From Myxococcota bacterium (GTDB lineage Bacteria > Myxococcota_A > Polyangia > Polyangiales > Polyangiaceae), in contig CAUJEM010000059.1 of assembly GCA_963169915.1 (NCBI GenBank), forward strand, positions 1-56,754: a stretch of DNA of 56,754 nucleotides, in the 5' to 3' direction. This document shows, piece after piece, positions 30,097 to 38,712 of this stretch. Every line of letters starts with the position of its first letter. Position 1 is the first letter of the stretch. The notes below the pieces were generated by a model, which had not been told where the DNA came from, ran no database searches, and saw only the letters and a program-made list of their open reading frames with translations. Position numbers and translations under genes: made by a program.

Positions 30097-30689
30097 TTGC
30101 TCGCTGGGACGAAGTTCAACGGAACCGCAGCCTCGACGCAACCCCCGCTGGGCGCGGGGTAGGTGCCGGAGCGGAAGAGGCCGGTGACGCAGCTGATGAC
30201 GCTGGGATCTCCGAGGCTCCCGGAGACGTTGACGCTGCACGCCTGACCTTGCGGCCCGACGCGCAGCGCGACCGTGAGCTTGCCCTGGAGCTCGGAATTT
30301 TGCCGCAGCGCGCGGTCATAGCAGCCGCGCGCTTGCCCAGCCTTGGCGCGCAGCGCCGACTGGAAGTTGGCGGGAGCGGTGCCCTTACACTCTCCGGAGC
30401 AGCCTCCACCGCCGACCCCGCCCGCCTTCTTGGGAGGCGCCTTGGGGTCCTCCTCCGGCGCCTTGCCGGCGTCCTCCTCCGGGGGGGGAGGGGGCGGCAG
30501 CGTGTTCTCGAGGGCCTGCGCGGTGGCCGTGGGCGCCGCGGACGGCGGGGGAGGGGGCTCTGGCGCGGGCTTGGAGCTGCCGAGCTTCCAGTAGATGAGC
30601 CCGCCCATCAGCAGCACCATGGCGCCGGCTGCCACGATGAAGCCCGTGCTGTTGTTCTTGGCGGGAGGCGGCGATAGCGATTCGGTCAT
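30093..30689 (-). CDS. AgmX/PglI C-terminal domain protein
   Basis: A 198-residue envelope protein with one N-terminal transmembrane helix (TGFIVAAGAMVLLMGGLIYW, residues 15-34), a Pro/Glu-rich periplasmic stretch, a Gly/Cys segment (GGVGGGGCSGEC) and a C-terminal TonB-like fold (GCYDRALRQNSELQGKLTV, YPAPSGGCVEAAVPLNF). The C-terminal domain is that of AgmX/PglI, myxobacterial proteins linked to gliding motility and a TonB-like energy-transfer role. Here it stands alone rather than in a TolQ/R set. The layout suggests it spans from inner membrane toward the outer membrane. Ser/Thr/Lys-rich N-terminus is cytoplasmic. Confidence 0.82.
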   Translation of the reverse strand: MTESLSPPPAKNNSTGFIVAAGAMVLLMGGLIYWKLGSSKPAPEPPPPPSAAPTATAQALENTLPPPPPPEEDAGKAPEEDPKAPPKKAGGVGGGGCSGECKGTAPANFQSALRAKAGQARGCYDRALRQNSELQGKLTVALRVGPQGQACSVNVSGSLGDPSVISCVTGLFRSGTYPAPSGGCVEAAVPLNFVPASK

Positions 30690-30767
30690 CGAGAGAGATC
30701 CTGAGCCCGACGGCCCACCTGGTCAGTGGCAGGCCCTACATAACCAAGAGCGGGGGTGGTGGCGAGT

Positions 30768-31328
30768 CTACAGTGCGGGCGTGGCGGCAAGCTGCCAGAA
30801 AGTGACGGCGGCGGCACCCCAGCGCCGGTGATCCACCGCCTGCAAGAGGGGTGGAACGTCCAGGGTGGCGTCCCGAGGGTGCTCCACGCAGAGGAGCCCT
30901 GCGTGGGTGAGCAGGTGCGGCCAGGGGAGGCCCGACAAGGTCCGCTGGGCGCGGGCCAGCTCGAGCCAGGGGGGATCGCACAGCACGAGGTCGTAGGGGC
31001 CGTGGGTCGCGAGCGCTCGCCCGGCCCGCTCGACGGGGACGGGTAGCACGCGCGCGAGCGCCCCCAGCCCGAGCTCGCTCAAGTTCTGCTCGAGCAGCTG
31101 GAGGACGGGACGGGAGGACTCCACGAAGACCGCCTGACGAGCCCCTCGCGACAGCGCCTCGATGCCGAGCGCCCCCGTCCCTGCGTAGAGATCGGCCACG
31201 CGCTTGCCGGCGACGGGCTCGAGCACGTCGAACCACGCTTGGCGTACGCGATCGGCCGTGGGTCGCGTCGCGTCACCACGCGGCGCGCGCAGGCGGCGCC
31301 CGCCGTGGCTACCAGCGATGACGCGCAT
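30768..31328 (-). CDS. rsmD: 16S rRNA (guanine966-N2)-methyltransferase RsmD
   Basis: A 186-residue Rossmann methyltransferase that modifies G966 of 16S rRNA. Features are the N-terminal RVIAGSHGGRRL, TRPTADRVRQAWFDVL, SAM-binding DLYAGTGALGIEALSRGA and the catalytic LCDPPW (usual DPPY; here Trp replaces Tyr, which is within N2-G methylase variation). Length is normal. It begins one base after the stop of the PEGA-domain gene, so it is probably cotranscribed with it. coaD, its common partner, is not beside it. Confidence 0.92.
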   Translation of the reverse strand: MRVIAGSHGGRRLRAPRGDATRPTADRVRQAWFDVLEPVAGKRVADLYAGTGALGIEALSRGARQAVFVESSRPVLQLLEQNLSELGLGALARVLPVPVERAGRALATHGPYDLVLCDPPWLELARAQRTLSGLPWPHLLTHAGLLCVEHPRDATLDVPPLLQAVDHRRWGAAAVTFWQLAATPAL

Positions 31329-31329
31329 G

Positions 31330-32490
31330 TCAGAAGCTCAAGCGCAGATCCATGAAGCCGGAGCGCCCATCCGCCGCGACGCTCGGGGTCAAGAGCAGGC
31401 CGCTCTGCTCCTCGGGTGGCGCCCCGTCCGTGAGGAGAAAATACGCGCCCGTCCCGAGCGCGGCGGCGCCGAGGCCGAAGAACACGTACTGGAGCGCCCC
31501 GAAGGTGTCGAGGGTGGAGCACTGGTCCCGGATGTAGGCGGGATCGGTGGCAGTGCCGTCGAGTCGCGCGTCGCGCTCGGCCTCGTCACAGACGTCCTTG
31601 CCCTTGGCGAGCGCCGAGCGATAGCTCATAAAGCGCGGATCCGAGTCGACGTCGTTCACCTTGAGCGCGGACCAGACGCCGCCCCCCACCAGCGCCGCGC
31701 CGAGCCCCAGGGCGCCGTAGCCCCAGTACGCGCGCGTGCTCCTGGTGCTCTCCGCTTCGTGCGCGCGCTCCTGCGCTGCTTGCTCGTGTTGCTCGGCGGG
31801 GGGCACGGTCAGCCGGAGCTCGGCGCGTGAGTGCTTGGTGACCGTGACCTGTCCTACGAGATCGGGCTTCCCGGGGCGGCGCAGGCGCACCTCGTGGTCA
31901 CCCGGCTCTACCAGCAGCTCGGCCCGGCCCTCCGTGAGCTTGCCCACGGGCTCCCCGTCGAGCACGAGCTCGCCTCCGGTCACCGCGTCCGGCCCGCGCA
32001 CGATGAGGGGCGTCGAGGCCCCCCCGGCGAGCTCCTGGAACGCGCGCTCGGCGATCTCGAGCAGGAGATCGTCGGCGGCGTCCGTGAGGTTGGCGGCGTA
32101 GCGGAGGGTGGTGTCCGTCTCCGCGCCGCTCGCCTCCCAGAGATGGAGTGAGGCGACCACCTCCTTGCCGTCTCGCTCCACCTGCCCCCACACGAAGCCC
32201 TCCGTCCCGACGGTGGCGCCGATCTTTCGTTTGCACGCGGCGTTGGGCGGCTCGGTGCAGCCGAGCGAGAGCATGAGCACCTCGAGGGAGAAATCTCCCT
32301 TGCCGAGGGCGTAGCGGCGTGACCGGTCGACGGCGCGCTTGAGCGCGATGGTGAGGGCCTGGGCGTTCTCATAAGCGCTGTCGCTGGTCAGCGTCAGCAC
32401 CTGGACCGGGACGCCGCGCTCGGAGGCACTGGCGGCGCCCGCGACGAGCGACGCGGCGAGCGTGAGCGAAACAACGACCTTGGAGCGCAT
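31330..32490 (-). CDS. Exported PEGA-domain membrane protein
   Basis: A 386-residue protein with a Sec signal (VVVSLTLAASLVAGAASA). Residues about 25-150 form an alpha/beta domain (LTSDSAYENAQALTIALKRAV, FVWGQVERDGKEVVASLHLWEA). Then comes a PEGA-type surface domain (VLDGEPVGKLTEGRAELLVEPGDHEVRLRRPG), an Ala/Glu-rich linker and two transmembrane helices (AYWGYGALGLGAALVGGGVW and FGALQYVFFGLGAAALGTGAYFLL). This architecture is common in myxobacteria; its function is unknown, and envelope sensing or attachment is the usual guess. ATG 32490 is chosen for the signal peptide. Confidence 0.78.
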   Translation of the reverse strand: MRSKVVVSLTLAASLVAGAASASERGVPVQVLTLTSDSAYENAQALTIALKRAVDRSRRYALGKGDFSLEVLMLSLGCTEPPNAACKRKIGATVGTEGFVWGQVERDGKEVVASLHLWEASGAETDTTLRYAANLTDAADDLLLEIAERAFQELAGGASTPLIVRGPDAVTGGELVLDGEPVGKLTEGRAELLVEPGDHEVRLRRPGKPDLVGQVTVTKHSRAELRLTVPPAEQHEQAAQERAHEAESTRSTRAYWGYGALGLGAALVGGGVWSALKVNDVDSDPRFMSYRSALAKGKDVCDEAERDARLDGTATDPAYIRDQCSTLDTFGALQYVFFGLGAAALGTGAYFLLTDGAPPEEQSGLLLTPSVAADGRSGFMDLRLSF

Positions 32491-32536
32491 CGCCCTAGCT
32501 ATAGACCAAACCCGCTGGGCTTCGTAGGCCCCGATC

Positions 32537-34093
32537 TCAGCCCGTCTCCAGCTTCGTCCAGAGCTGGCGCCGCATCCGCTGTCGGCCGTGGTCACGGCGC
32601 GTGATGAGGTGGACGGCGGCCAGCGCGGCGAGCAGCTGCCCCTCCTGCCCGAGGGCGGGGAGCACGCTCGTGCCGACCAGGAACGTCCCTCGGATGGGCC
32701 CGCGGACGGGCTCTCCAGCGAGGCCGCGGAGGCTCGTGGGCTCGACGCTCCAGCGGCTGCGCATGCGCTCGGCGCCGCCGCGACCGAGGTGAAGACGCTC
32801 GAGCTCTCGCCGCGCGCCGGTGGAGTAGTCCCAGACGGGGAGCCCGTCGTGCGGTGAGTCGAGCAGCAGCAGGTTCTCGTCGAAGAAAGGGAGGTGCTCT
32901 CGGAGGGTCGAGAGCACCGCCTCGCGGGCCTCGAGCAGGGTGAGGGGGCCGCGCACCGGCAGGAGCATCTCGGCGACGAGCAGGGGCTCCTCGCTCGGGC
33001 CCGAGCCCGCGTCGACGGCGCGATCGAAGCGCTGGAGGTGGACGGTGGGACGGCGCACCTCGGTCCTGGTGTCGCGGGTCGGCAGCAGAAAGCTCTCGGT
33101 GGGGAGCATGGCGTTGAGCGCTCCGGGCTTCAGGCGCGCGCTCACGATGAAGCGCCCCTCGGCGACCGAGACGCGCGGCCAGCTACGGCGGGCGAGGGCA
33201 GAGAGCCCGTGCCCGGCGGCCAGGTCCGCGAGCTGCTCTCCGGTCTGATCGGTCACCAGCCAGGACGTCCCGACCGGCTGCTCCTCTCCGTCCTCGAGCA
33301 CGCCCACGAGCCGCTCTCGGTCGAAGGCGAGAGCGCGCGCTCGGCCGTCGAGGCGGCACTCCCCGCCGTGCGCGATCACGCGCTCGGTGAGGAAGTCCTC
33401 GAGCTCACGCTCGCCCCCCTCGAGGGCGCTCACCCCACGCGTCCACGCGCCGTGGAGGCGCGCCAGGATCAAGCTGGCGCTGTCGTCGGTCGTCTCCGCC
33501 AGGTCACCGGCGAACCGCGCCGGGACGGTCACCAGCTCGCGAACCAGGTGTCCCTGGGGGAACTTCGTGAGCAGATCGCGCGTGGGCTCTCGTCCGAGCA
33601 GGGGCAGCGAGGCCATGGCGCGCCGCGCGCTCCAGCGCTCCCACAGGCTGCTGGGGGGCCAGCTGGCGCCCCGCTCGAAGAGCGTGTCGAGCGCCACGTT
33701 GGCTTGGGTGAGCGTGGCGTAGAGCTCGTCGACGAGCTGGCGGATCTCTGGGAATTCCCGGTCCAGCTCCGCCGCGAAGGCCTCTGGGTCGGGCGGCACC
33801 TCGACGTGGGTGCCCGGCGCCAGCAGCGCGAACATGGGATCCAGGCTGAGCGTGCGCCGCCGGAAGCGCGGGGTCTGGGCCAGCTCGTGCAGGAGCCGCC
33901 GGAAGGCGGGCGAGCTGGCCCCCAAGAACGTGAACGAGCGGCGCCGGAGCGTCCGCCCGTCGACTTGGTACTCGGCCGGGCGCTCCCCTTGGCCGAGGAG
34001 CAAGACACGCAGATCACGCCGGGCCAGGAGCGCGGCCGCGGCCAGCGCTCCGAGCGAGCGCCCCAGCACGATGACGTCGAAGTGCCGGGTCAC
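32537..34093 (-). CDS. FAD-dependent oxidoreductase, amine oxidase/desaturase-like
   Basis: A 518-residue flavoprotein. The N-terminal Rossmann motif is VIVLGRSLGALAAAALLARRDLRVLLLG (residues 7-34), close to the GxGxxG of phytoene desaturase/amine oxidase-type enzymes but with R-S in place of G-A. A C-terminal GTFLVGTSVLPALGQEGQLLAA resembles the second FAD-contact segment of these families. The substrate cannot be told. The start is GTG 34093, overlapping the purN stop as GTGA; the open frame further upstream lies in purN. Translational coupling to purN seems an operon convenience rather than a pathway link. Confidence 0.75.
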   Translation of the reverse strand: MTRHFDVIVLGRSLGALAAAALLARRDLRVLLLGQGERPAEYQVDGRTLRRRSFTFLGASSPAFRRLLHELAQTPRFRRRTLSLDPMFALLAPGTHVEVPPDPEAFAAELDREFPEIRQLVDELYATLTQANVALDTLFERGASWPPSSLWERWSARRAMASLPLLGREPTRDLLTKFPQGHLVRELVTVPARFAGDLAETTDDSASLILARLHGAWTRGVSALEGGERELEDFLTERVIAHGGECRLDGRARALAFDRERLVGVLEDGEEQPVGTSWLVTDQTGEQLADLAAGHGLSALARRSWPRVSVAEGRFIVSARLKPGALNAMLPTESFLLPTRDTRTEVRRPTVHLQRFDRAVDAGSGPSEEPLLVAEMLLPVRGPLTLLEAREAVLSTLREHLPFFDENLLLLDSPHDGLPVWDYSTGARRELERLHLGRGGAERMRSRWSVEPTSLRGLAGEPVRGPIRGTFLVGTSVLPALGQEGQLLAALAAVHLITRRDHGRQRMRRQLWTKLETG

Positions 34094-34716
34094 GGGGCCT
34101 CGAAGCTGACCCGGGGCTTGCCGTCCGGTCCGAGCTGGGTGCGGATCTCGCCGCGGGCGAGCCGCTGGAGCGTCTCCACGAACAGCGCGTGCTCGACCGG
34201 GTGGAGACGCTCGGCGAGCGAGGCCTCGTCGTCGCCGGGGAGCACGGCGAGGGCGCGCTGGGCGAGGATGGGGCCGGTGTCCACGCCGTCGTCCACCAGG
34301 TGCACCGTGCAGCCGGTGAGCCGGACGCCGTAGGCCAGCGCGTCCCGTAGGGCGTGCGCTCCAGGGAACGCCGGCAGCAGCGCCGGGTGGATGTTGACCA
34401 CCCTCGCCGGGAAGGCCGAGAGCAGCACCGGCGTGACGAGTCGCATGAAGCCGGCGAGCACGAGCCACTCGACGCCCGCGCGGCGCAGCTCCGTGACGAG
34501 CGCGGCGTCGAAGGCCTCGCGCGACGGGAACTCCTGGTGAGGGATGACGGCAGCCGGCACGCCGGCGGCTTGGGCGCGCTCGAGGGCCCGGACGCCGGGG
34601 CGATTGGAGAGCACCAGGCGCACCTCCGCGTCGAGCGCGCCGCTCGCGCAGGCGTCGAGGATGGCCTGGAGGTTCGAGCCGCTCCCCGAGACCAACACAC
34701 CGAGCGCCAGCCGCAT
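34090..34716 (-). CDS. purN: Phosphoribosylglycinamide formyltransferase PurN
   Basis: The third step of purine synthesis: transfer of formyl from 10-formyl-THF to GAR. The 208-residue protein has GVLVSGSGSNLQAI at the phosphate-binding loop, LAGFMRLVTPVLL, and the catalytic Asn/His/Asp set in VVNIHPALLPAFPG and HLVDDGVDTGPI. Length and motifs are complete, with a slightly extended C-terminus. It follows purM by six bases, the common purMN arrangement, and overlaps the flavoprotein gene. Confidence 0.95.
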   Translation of the reverse strand: MRLALGVLVSGSGSNLQAILDACASGALDAEVRLVLSNRPGVRALERAQAAGVPAAVIPHQEFPSREAFDAALVTELRRAGVEWLVLAGFMRLVTPVLLSAFPARVVNIHPALLPAFPGAHALRDALAYGVRLTGCTVHLVDDGVDTGPILAQRALAVLPGDDEASLAERLHPVEHALFVETLQRLARGEIRTQLGPDGKPRVSFEAP

Positions 34717-34722
34717 CGGTCT

Positions 34723-35769
34723 TCAGTCCTCGAGGCGCTCGACGCTGGCTGCCGCGTCGGGCGGCCCCGCCACGAGCGCTCCGAAATGCCAGGCGCGCTC
34801 GCCCGCGGCGGTGAGCGTCGCGAGCGCGCGCTCACGCGCCTCCGCCCGGACCACCGCGATGAGGCCGACGCCCAGGTTGAAGGTCTTGAACATCTCCTCC
34901 GGGTCCACCGGCCCACCTCGCTCGATCACGTCGAAGATCTTGGGGCGCTCGTGGCTCATGCGGATCTGAGCGATGGTGCCCTCCGGGAGCACGCGGGGGA
35001 GGTTGCCGGGGATCCCTCCGCCGGTGATGTGGCAGAGCGCGTGGACCTCGGGCCCCAGCTCCTTGAGCAGCGCTTGGACGGCGCGCGCGTAGATGCGAGT
35101 GGGGGTGAGCAGCGCGTCCGCGACGCTGCTGCCGAGCGCGGGGTGGTGCTGGCTCAGGTCGAGCGCCAGCTCCTGCTCGAGGACGCGGCGCGCCAGGGAG
35201 TAGCCGTTCGAGTGCAGCCCGCTCGAGGCCACCGCGATCAGCGCGTCGCCCACCTGGACCCGCGCCGGGCCGAGCACTCGGTGGCGCGAGACCACCCCGA
35301 CGCAGAAGCCAGCGAGATCGTACTCGCCGTCGGGGTACATCCCGGGCAGCTCGGCCGTCTCTCCGCCGATGAGCGCGCAGCCCGCCAGGCGACAGCCGTC
35401 GGCGACGCCGGCGATGACGCTCTCGGCGACGCCGAGCTCGAGCTTCCCGCAGCCGAAGTAGTCGAGGAAAAACAGCGGTCGCGCGCCCGTGGTGATGACG
35501 TCGTTGACGCTCATCGCGACCAAGTCTTGCCCGATGGTGTCATGGCGCCCGGTCGCGAAGGCGACCTTCAGCTTGGTGCCGACGCCGTCGGTGCCGCTGA
35601 CGAGCAGCGGATGATCGATGTCCTCCGGGACGGCGCAGAGGCCAGCGAAGCCGCCGACGTCTTCGACCACCTCGGGGATGCGTGTGGCACGGGCCAGCGG
35701 CTTGATGCGCTCGATGAGCGCGTCGGCGAGCGCGACGTCGACGCCAGCTTGGCGGTAGGTGACTGCCAT
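34723..35769 (-). CDS. purM: Phosphoribosylformylglycinamidine cyclo-ligase PurM
   Basis: PurM (AIR synthetase) closes the imidazole ring of AIR using ATP. The 348-residue sequence has TYRQAGVDVALADALIERIK at the N-terminus, SGTDGVGTKLKVAF, DLVAMSVNDVITTGARPLFFLDYF, GGETAELPGMY and HITGGGIPGNLPRVLP, all family hallmarks. ATG 35769 gives the standard N-terminus MAVTYRQAG. It is directly followed by purN. Other pur genes are not in the window. No PurR-type operator is evident in the 61-bp gap upstream. Confidence 0.96.
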   Translation of the reverse strand: MAVTYRQAGVDVALADALIERIKPLARATRIPEVVEDVGGFAGLCAVPEDIDHPLLVSGTDGVGTKLKVAFATGRHDTIGQDLVAMSVNDVITTGARPLFFLDYFGCGKLELGVAESVIAGVADGCRLAGCALIGGETAELPGMYPDGEYDLAGFCVGVVSRHRVLGPARVQVGDALIAVASSGLHSNGYSLARRVLEQELALDLSQHHPALGSSVADALLTPTRIYARAVQALLKELGPEVHALCHITGGGIPGNLPRVLPEGTIAQIRMSHERPKIFDVIERGGPVDPEEMFKTFNLGVGLIAVVRAEARERALATLTAAGERAWHFGALVAGPPDAAASVERLED

Positions 35770-35830
35770 AGGGGCGCGCAAACTAGCAGAGCCCCGAGGG
35801 GGGTGCAGCACCGGCGGGTCCCCCGCCCCC

Positions 35831-36943
35831 TCAGCGCGCCCGCCCTGGCGGCCGAGCGTGCTCGCGCAGCACGAGGCGCTCGAGCTGCGCGGCAGTCCCA
35901 GGCGTGAGCAGGATCCCGTTACGGTAGTGCCCCGTGGCCCAGTAGAGGCCGGCGATGGGGGCAGGTCCGACGAGCGGGGCGCCCCGCTGCGAGTAGGGGC
36001 GAAACCCGACCCAGGTGGGGCCGGGGCGGGCCTGGGCCAGGCTGGGGAGCAGCTCCAGCGCCGCCCGGAGCAGGGCGCTCTGTGCCCCGGCGGTGGGGCC
36101 GCGCTCGAAGCCCACGCGCTCCTCGGTGGAGCCGATGAGCACCCGCCCGTCGTCGCGGGGGACCAAGTAGCAGCGCGGGCCGAAGACCACGCGACCGAGG
36201 GGCGGGCTGGCGCACTCGAGCTGGACGATCTGGCCGCGCACGGGCTCGACCAGGCCGGGCTCGAGCCCCGTCCCGCCGAGGGTGCACGACCACGCCCCCG
36301 CCGCGAGCACCACCTGGGTGGCGCGCAGCCGTGCGCCGCTCTCCAGGGTCACTCCGCGGACGCGGCCGTCGCAGACGATGTCCCGGGCGGGCGTGTGCGT
36401 GCGGACGCGGACCCCGCGGCGGAGGGCAGCGGTGGCGAGCGCCTGGACGAGTCGCGCCGGGTCCACGCGTCGATCCCGCTCGAACCAGAGGCCACCGAGG
36501 AGCTGGGGGCTCAGCTCCGGCTCGAGCGCGCGCAGCTCTCGGGGTGGGAGCCAGCGCGCCGGGAGCCCCAGGCGCTGCTGTCGGCGGTGCGTGTCCCGCA
36601 AGGCGCGGAGCTCCGCGGGCGCGAAGGCCACGCGCAAGACGCCGCCGCCGCGCAGCTCCACGTCCACCCCGCTGTCGGCGTGCAGCTCTCGCGCGAAGCG
36701 CGGCCAAGCCCTGCGGCTGGCGAGCGCCAAGCGCTGCGCGGCGCCGGCCTCGTGCGCCTCGGTCTGCGCGCCCAGGATCCCCCCCGCGTGGCTGGACGCC
36801 TCGGCCCCGAGCTCACCGCGCTCCAGCAACGTGACGCCAAGGCCACGGCGCGCCAGGCGCCAGGCGATCGCCAGCCCGATGGCGCCGCCGCCGATGACGA
36901 CGACGGGAGCCGCCGAGGAGCGAGGAGGAGGTGGCTCAGTCAT
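35831..36943 (-). CDS. thiO: Glycine oxidase ThiO-like FAD enzyme
   Basis: A 370-residue DAO-family flavoenzyme. VVVIGGGAIGLAIAWRLARRGLGVTLLERGELGAEASSHAGGIL is the FAD-binding start (residues 14-57), and GLYWATGHYRNGILLTPGTA is the C-terminal signature of ThiO glycine oxidases, which make the iminoacetate used to build the thiazole of thiamine. No other thi gene is nearby, so a different amino acid oxidase is possible. ATG 36943 starts inside the end of the upstream membrane-protein gene (8-nt overlap). Confidence 0.85.
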   Translation of the reverse strand: MTEPPPPRSSAAPVVVIGGGAIGLAIAWRLARRGLGVTLLERGELGAEASSHAGGILGAQTEAHEAGAAQRLALASRRAWPRFARELHADSGVDVELRGGGVLRVAFAPAELRALRDTHRRQQRLGLPARWLPPRELRALEPELSPQLLGGLWFERDRRVDPARLVQALATAALRRGVRVRTHTPARDIVCDGRVRGVTLESGARLRATQVVLAAGAWSCTLGGTGLEPGLVEPVRGQIVQLECASPPLGRVVFGPRCYLVPRDDGRVLIGSTEERVGFERGPTAGAQSALLRAALELLPSLAQARPGPTWVGFRPYSQRGAPLVGPAPIAGLYWATGHYRNGILLTPGTAAQLERLVLREHARPPGRAR

Positions 36944-37595
36944 CACTGATGGGGCGGAGCAGGCGCAGCAGCCCGACGATACCGAACAGCGCGAACGCCA
37001 GCATCATGCCGACGATCCCCAGCACCCAGCGGGCCTGCGCCGGGCTCTCTCCGTCGACCAACAGCCAGGCCTCCTGCGGGACGGCCGTGCCCGTGGCGCG
37101 CTGCAGCTCGGTCGTCAGCGAGGCGTGGCGGAGCCCCGCGGAGGCGAACGGGACCAGGCGACCCACGAAGGACGTGGGAGGGACGAAGTACGGCCCCTCC
37201 ATCCCCTTGGGGACGCGCACCTCCACCCAGATGGGCTGCGTTCCTTCCAGCCGCGCCAAGCGGAACCCGTCCGCCTCCAGCAGCCGGCCGTACTTGATGG
37301 CGCCGCTCGGCGCCAGGCTGCCTTCGGCCCGCACCCACCGGTTGCCCCACTCGGCCTGCGGCGCTTGCGCCGCCAAAGGCCCAAGCTCCAGGGGCGCGCC
37401 GGCGCGCAGCGCATAGCTGCCCTCCGAGCGCAGGCTGAAGGCCAGCAGCAGCGAGAGCAGGGTGGTCAGGCCCATCATGACCAAGGTCGCCGTCCTGCCC
37501 GGGCGACGCGGCCGCGGCAGCGCGTCGAGCTCCGGGTCCTGGCCGCCATGCGGCTCGGACGGCGTGGAGGCCAGGGTGCCGGGGGAGGCCTTCAT
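36936..37595 (-). CDS. Two-helix membrane protein, SURF1-like topology
   Basis: A 219-residue protein with a basic N-terminal tail, a transmembrane helix at about residues 35-55 (TATLVMMGLTTLLSLLLAFSL), a ~130-residue extracytoplasmic domain (EWGNRWVRAEGSL, TQPIWVEVRVPKGMEGPYFVPPTSFVGRLVP) and a second helix near the end (VLGIVGMMLAFALFGIVGLL). The two flanking helices with a strand-rich domain recall SURF1 or GIDE-like proteins, but clear SURF1 motifs are absent, so this is only a topological likeness. It overlaps the thiO gene by 8 nt, and may be coexpressed with it. Confidence 0.68.
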   Translation of the reverse strand: MKASPGTLASTPSEPHGGQDPELDALPRPRRPGRTATLVMMGLTTLLSLLLAFSLRSEGSYALRAGAPLELGPLAAQAPQAEWGNRWVRAEGSLAPSGAIKYGRLLEADGFRLARLEGTQPIWVEVRVPKGMEGPYFVPPTSFVGRLVPFASAGLRHASLTTELQRATGTAVPQEAWLLVDGESPAQARWVLGIVGMMLAFALFGIVGLLRLLRPISDD

Positions 37596-37715
37596 GGGGG
37601 TGCGCTCAGTCTTGCGCGGGACAGGGTGGACGACAACTCACGCGGACAGGCGCCTCCGCCGCGCTGAGCGCTTTCGAGCCGCGGGGGATGGAGCTAGGCT
37701 CTTGCCCCGAGGGTC

Positions 37716-38252
37716 ATGGCCGCCAACAAAGTCACCTGTCCGTCCTGTGGGTTCTCCAACACGCTGCCTTTGGCCAATTCACGCTGCGTCTCCTGCGGCG
37801 CGAAGATTGAAGATCTCAAGCGCCAGCTCTCACGGCAAGAAGAGATCGAGCGGCGCTACCAGCAGCAGGGCTTCAGCGTCGCGTGGTTCGGGATCTCCAT
37901 CGTGGTCATGAGCGTGCTCACCGCGGCCATCGTGGTGGGCCTCCCGAAGCTGGTGCCAGCGCTGGATTTCGAGGGCTCCGCGGGGATGCTGGTCGCGATC
38001 CCGGTGTGGTTCCTGGGAGGAGTGCTCGTGGGGCTGGTGTCGCCCGGGCGCACCTTCATCGAGCCGGTGGTGGCCGCCCTGCTGGTCTCCTTGCCCACCG
38101 CGTACTTGCTGCACCGCGGTCAGACGGTGAAGACCATGCCGTTTTTCATGTACATCCTGTGGGCCGCCATCGGGGTGCTGTTCTCGCTCATCGGCTCGTA
38201 CACGGGCGAGCGGGTGCAAATGGGACCCACCGCGGCAAAGGCAGCGGAGTAA
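37716..38252 (+). CDS. Zinc-ribbon membrane protein, unknown function
   Basis: A 178-residue protein with an N-terminal zinc ribbon (CPSC at residues 8-11, CVSC at about 24-27), a charged helical linker (LKRQLSRQEEIERRYQQQ) and four hydrophobic helices between about residues 52 and 165. The ribbon would lie in the cytoplasm. No family beyond zinc-ribbon membrane protein is recognised. It is divergent from the two-helix membrane gene with 120 bases between starts, and is followed after 15 bases by a small lipoprotein gene. Confidence 0.72.
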   Translation: MAANKVTCPSCGFSNTLPLANSRCVSCGAKIEDLKRQLSRQEEIERRYQQQGFSVAWFGISIVVMSVLTAAIVVGLPKLVPALDFEGSAGMLVAIPVWFLGGVLVGLVSPGRTFIEPVVAALLVSLPTAYLLHRGQTVKTMPFFMYILWAAIGVLFSLIGSYTGERVQMGPTAAKAAE

Positions 38253-38267
38253 GCCACGCGCCCCGCC

Positions 38268-38693
38268 ATGGGGTCGGCGCGCTGGCGCGGCCAGGGCTCC
38301 GTGGGGCTCGTGGCGCTCACCCTCGAGCTGGTGGTTGGCTGTGAAGCGCGCGCGGAGCACTCCGCGCGCGTGATCGCCGCGCAGGTCGGGCGCGCCCGGA
38401 GCCTGGGCGTGCTCGAGCGTGAGCCAGCGGTCGCGGCGCTGGAGGCGCACGCTTGCTCGCGGGGGTTGGCGTGCGAGCTGCGAGACGTCTGCGCCCAGGC
38501 CTTTCGCAGCCAGGCGGCCATCACGGGCGAGCTCGACGCGCTGACCGAGCGCACGCGTGGCACGGAGCTCACATCGCCGCAGCGCGCCGCCGCCCTCGAG
38601 CGGCTGACCTGGCTCGAGCAGCAGCAGCGCGTGGCCGATCGGCTCGCCGAGCGCTGCGCAGCGCTGGAGGCGCAGGCCAGCCGCGGCGGCTGA
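38268..38693 (+). CDS. Small helical lipoprotein, function unknown
   Basis: A 141-residue predicted lipoprotein with hydrophobic signal ending LVVGC (Cys at about residue 25). The mature part is Ala/Glu/Arg-rich and helical, with four Cys (HACSRGLACELRDVC and ERCAAL) spaced as if for two disulfides across a helical hairpin. The family is not recognised. It starts 15 bases after the zinc-ribbon gene, probably on one transcript, and converges with the CBM9-like lipoprotein gene. Confidence 0.6.
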   Translation: MGSARWRGQGSVGLVALTLELVVGCEARAEHSARVIAAQVGRARSLGVLEREPAVAALEAHACSRGLACELRDVCAQAFRSQAAITGELDALTERTRGTELTSPQRAAALERLTWLEQQQRVADRLAERCAALEAQASRGG

Positions 38694-38712
38694 AGGCTGC
38701 CTGGGCCCTGGG

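Noticed and set aside
32894-34333. 479-codon rightward open frame
   Set aside because: Antisense to the flavoprotein and purN genes; no domain, Arg/Gly/Glu-rich.
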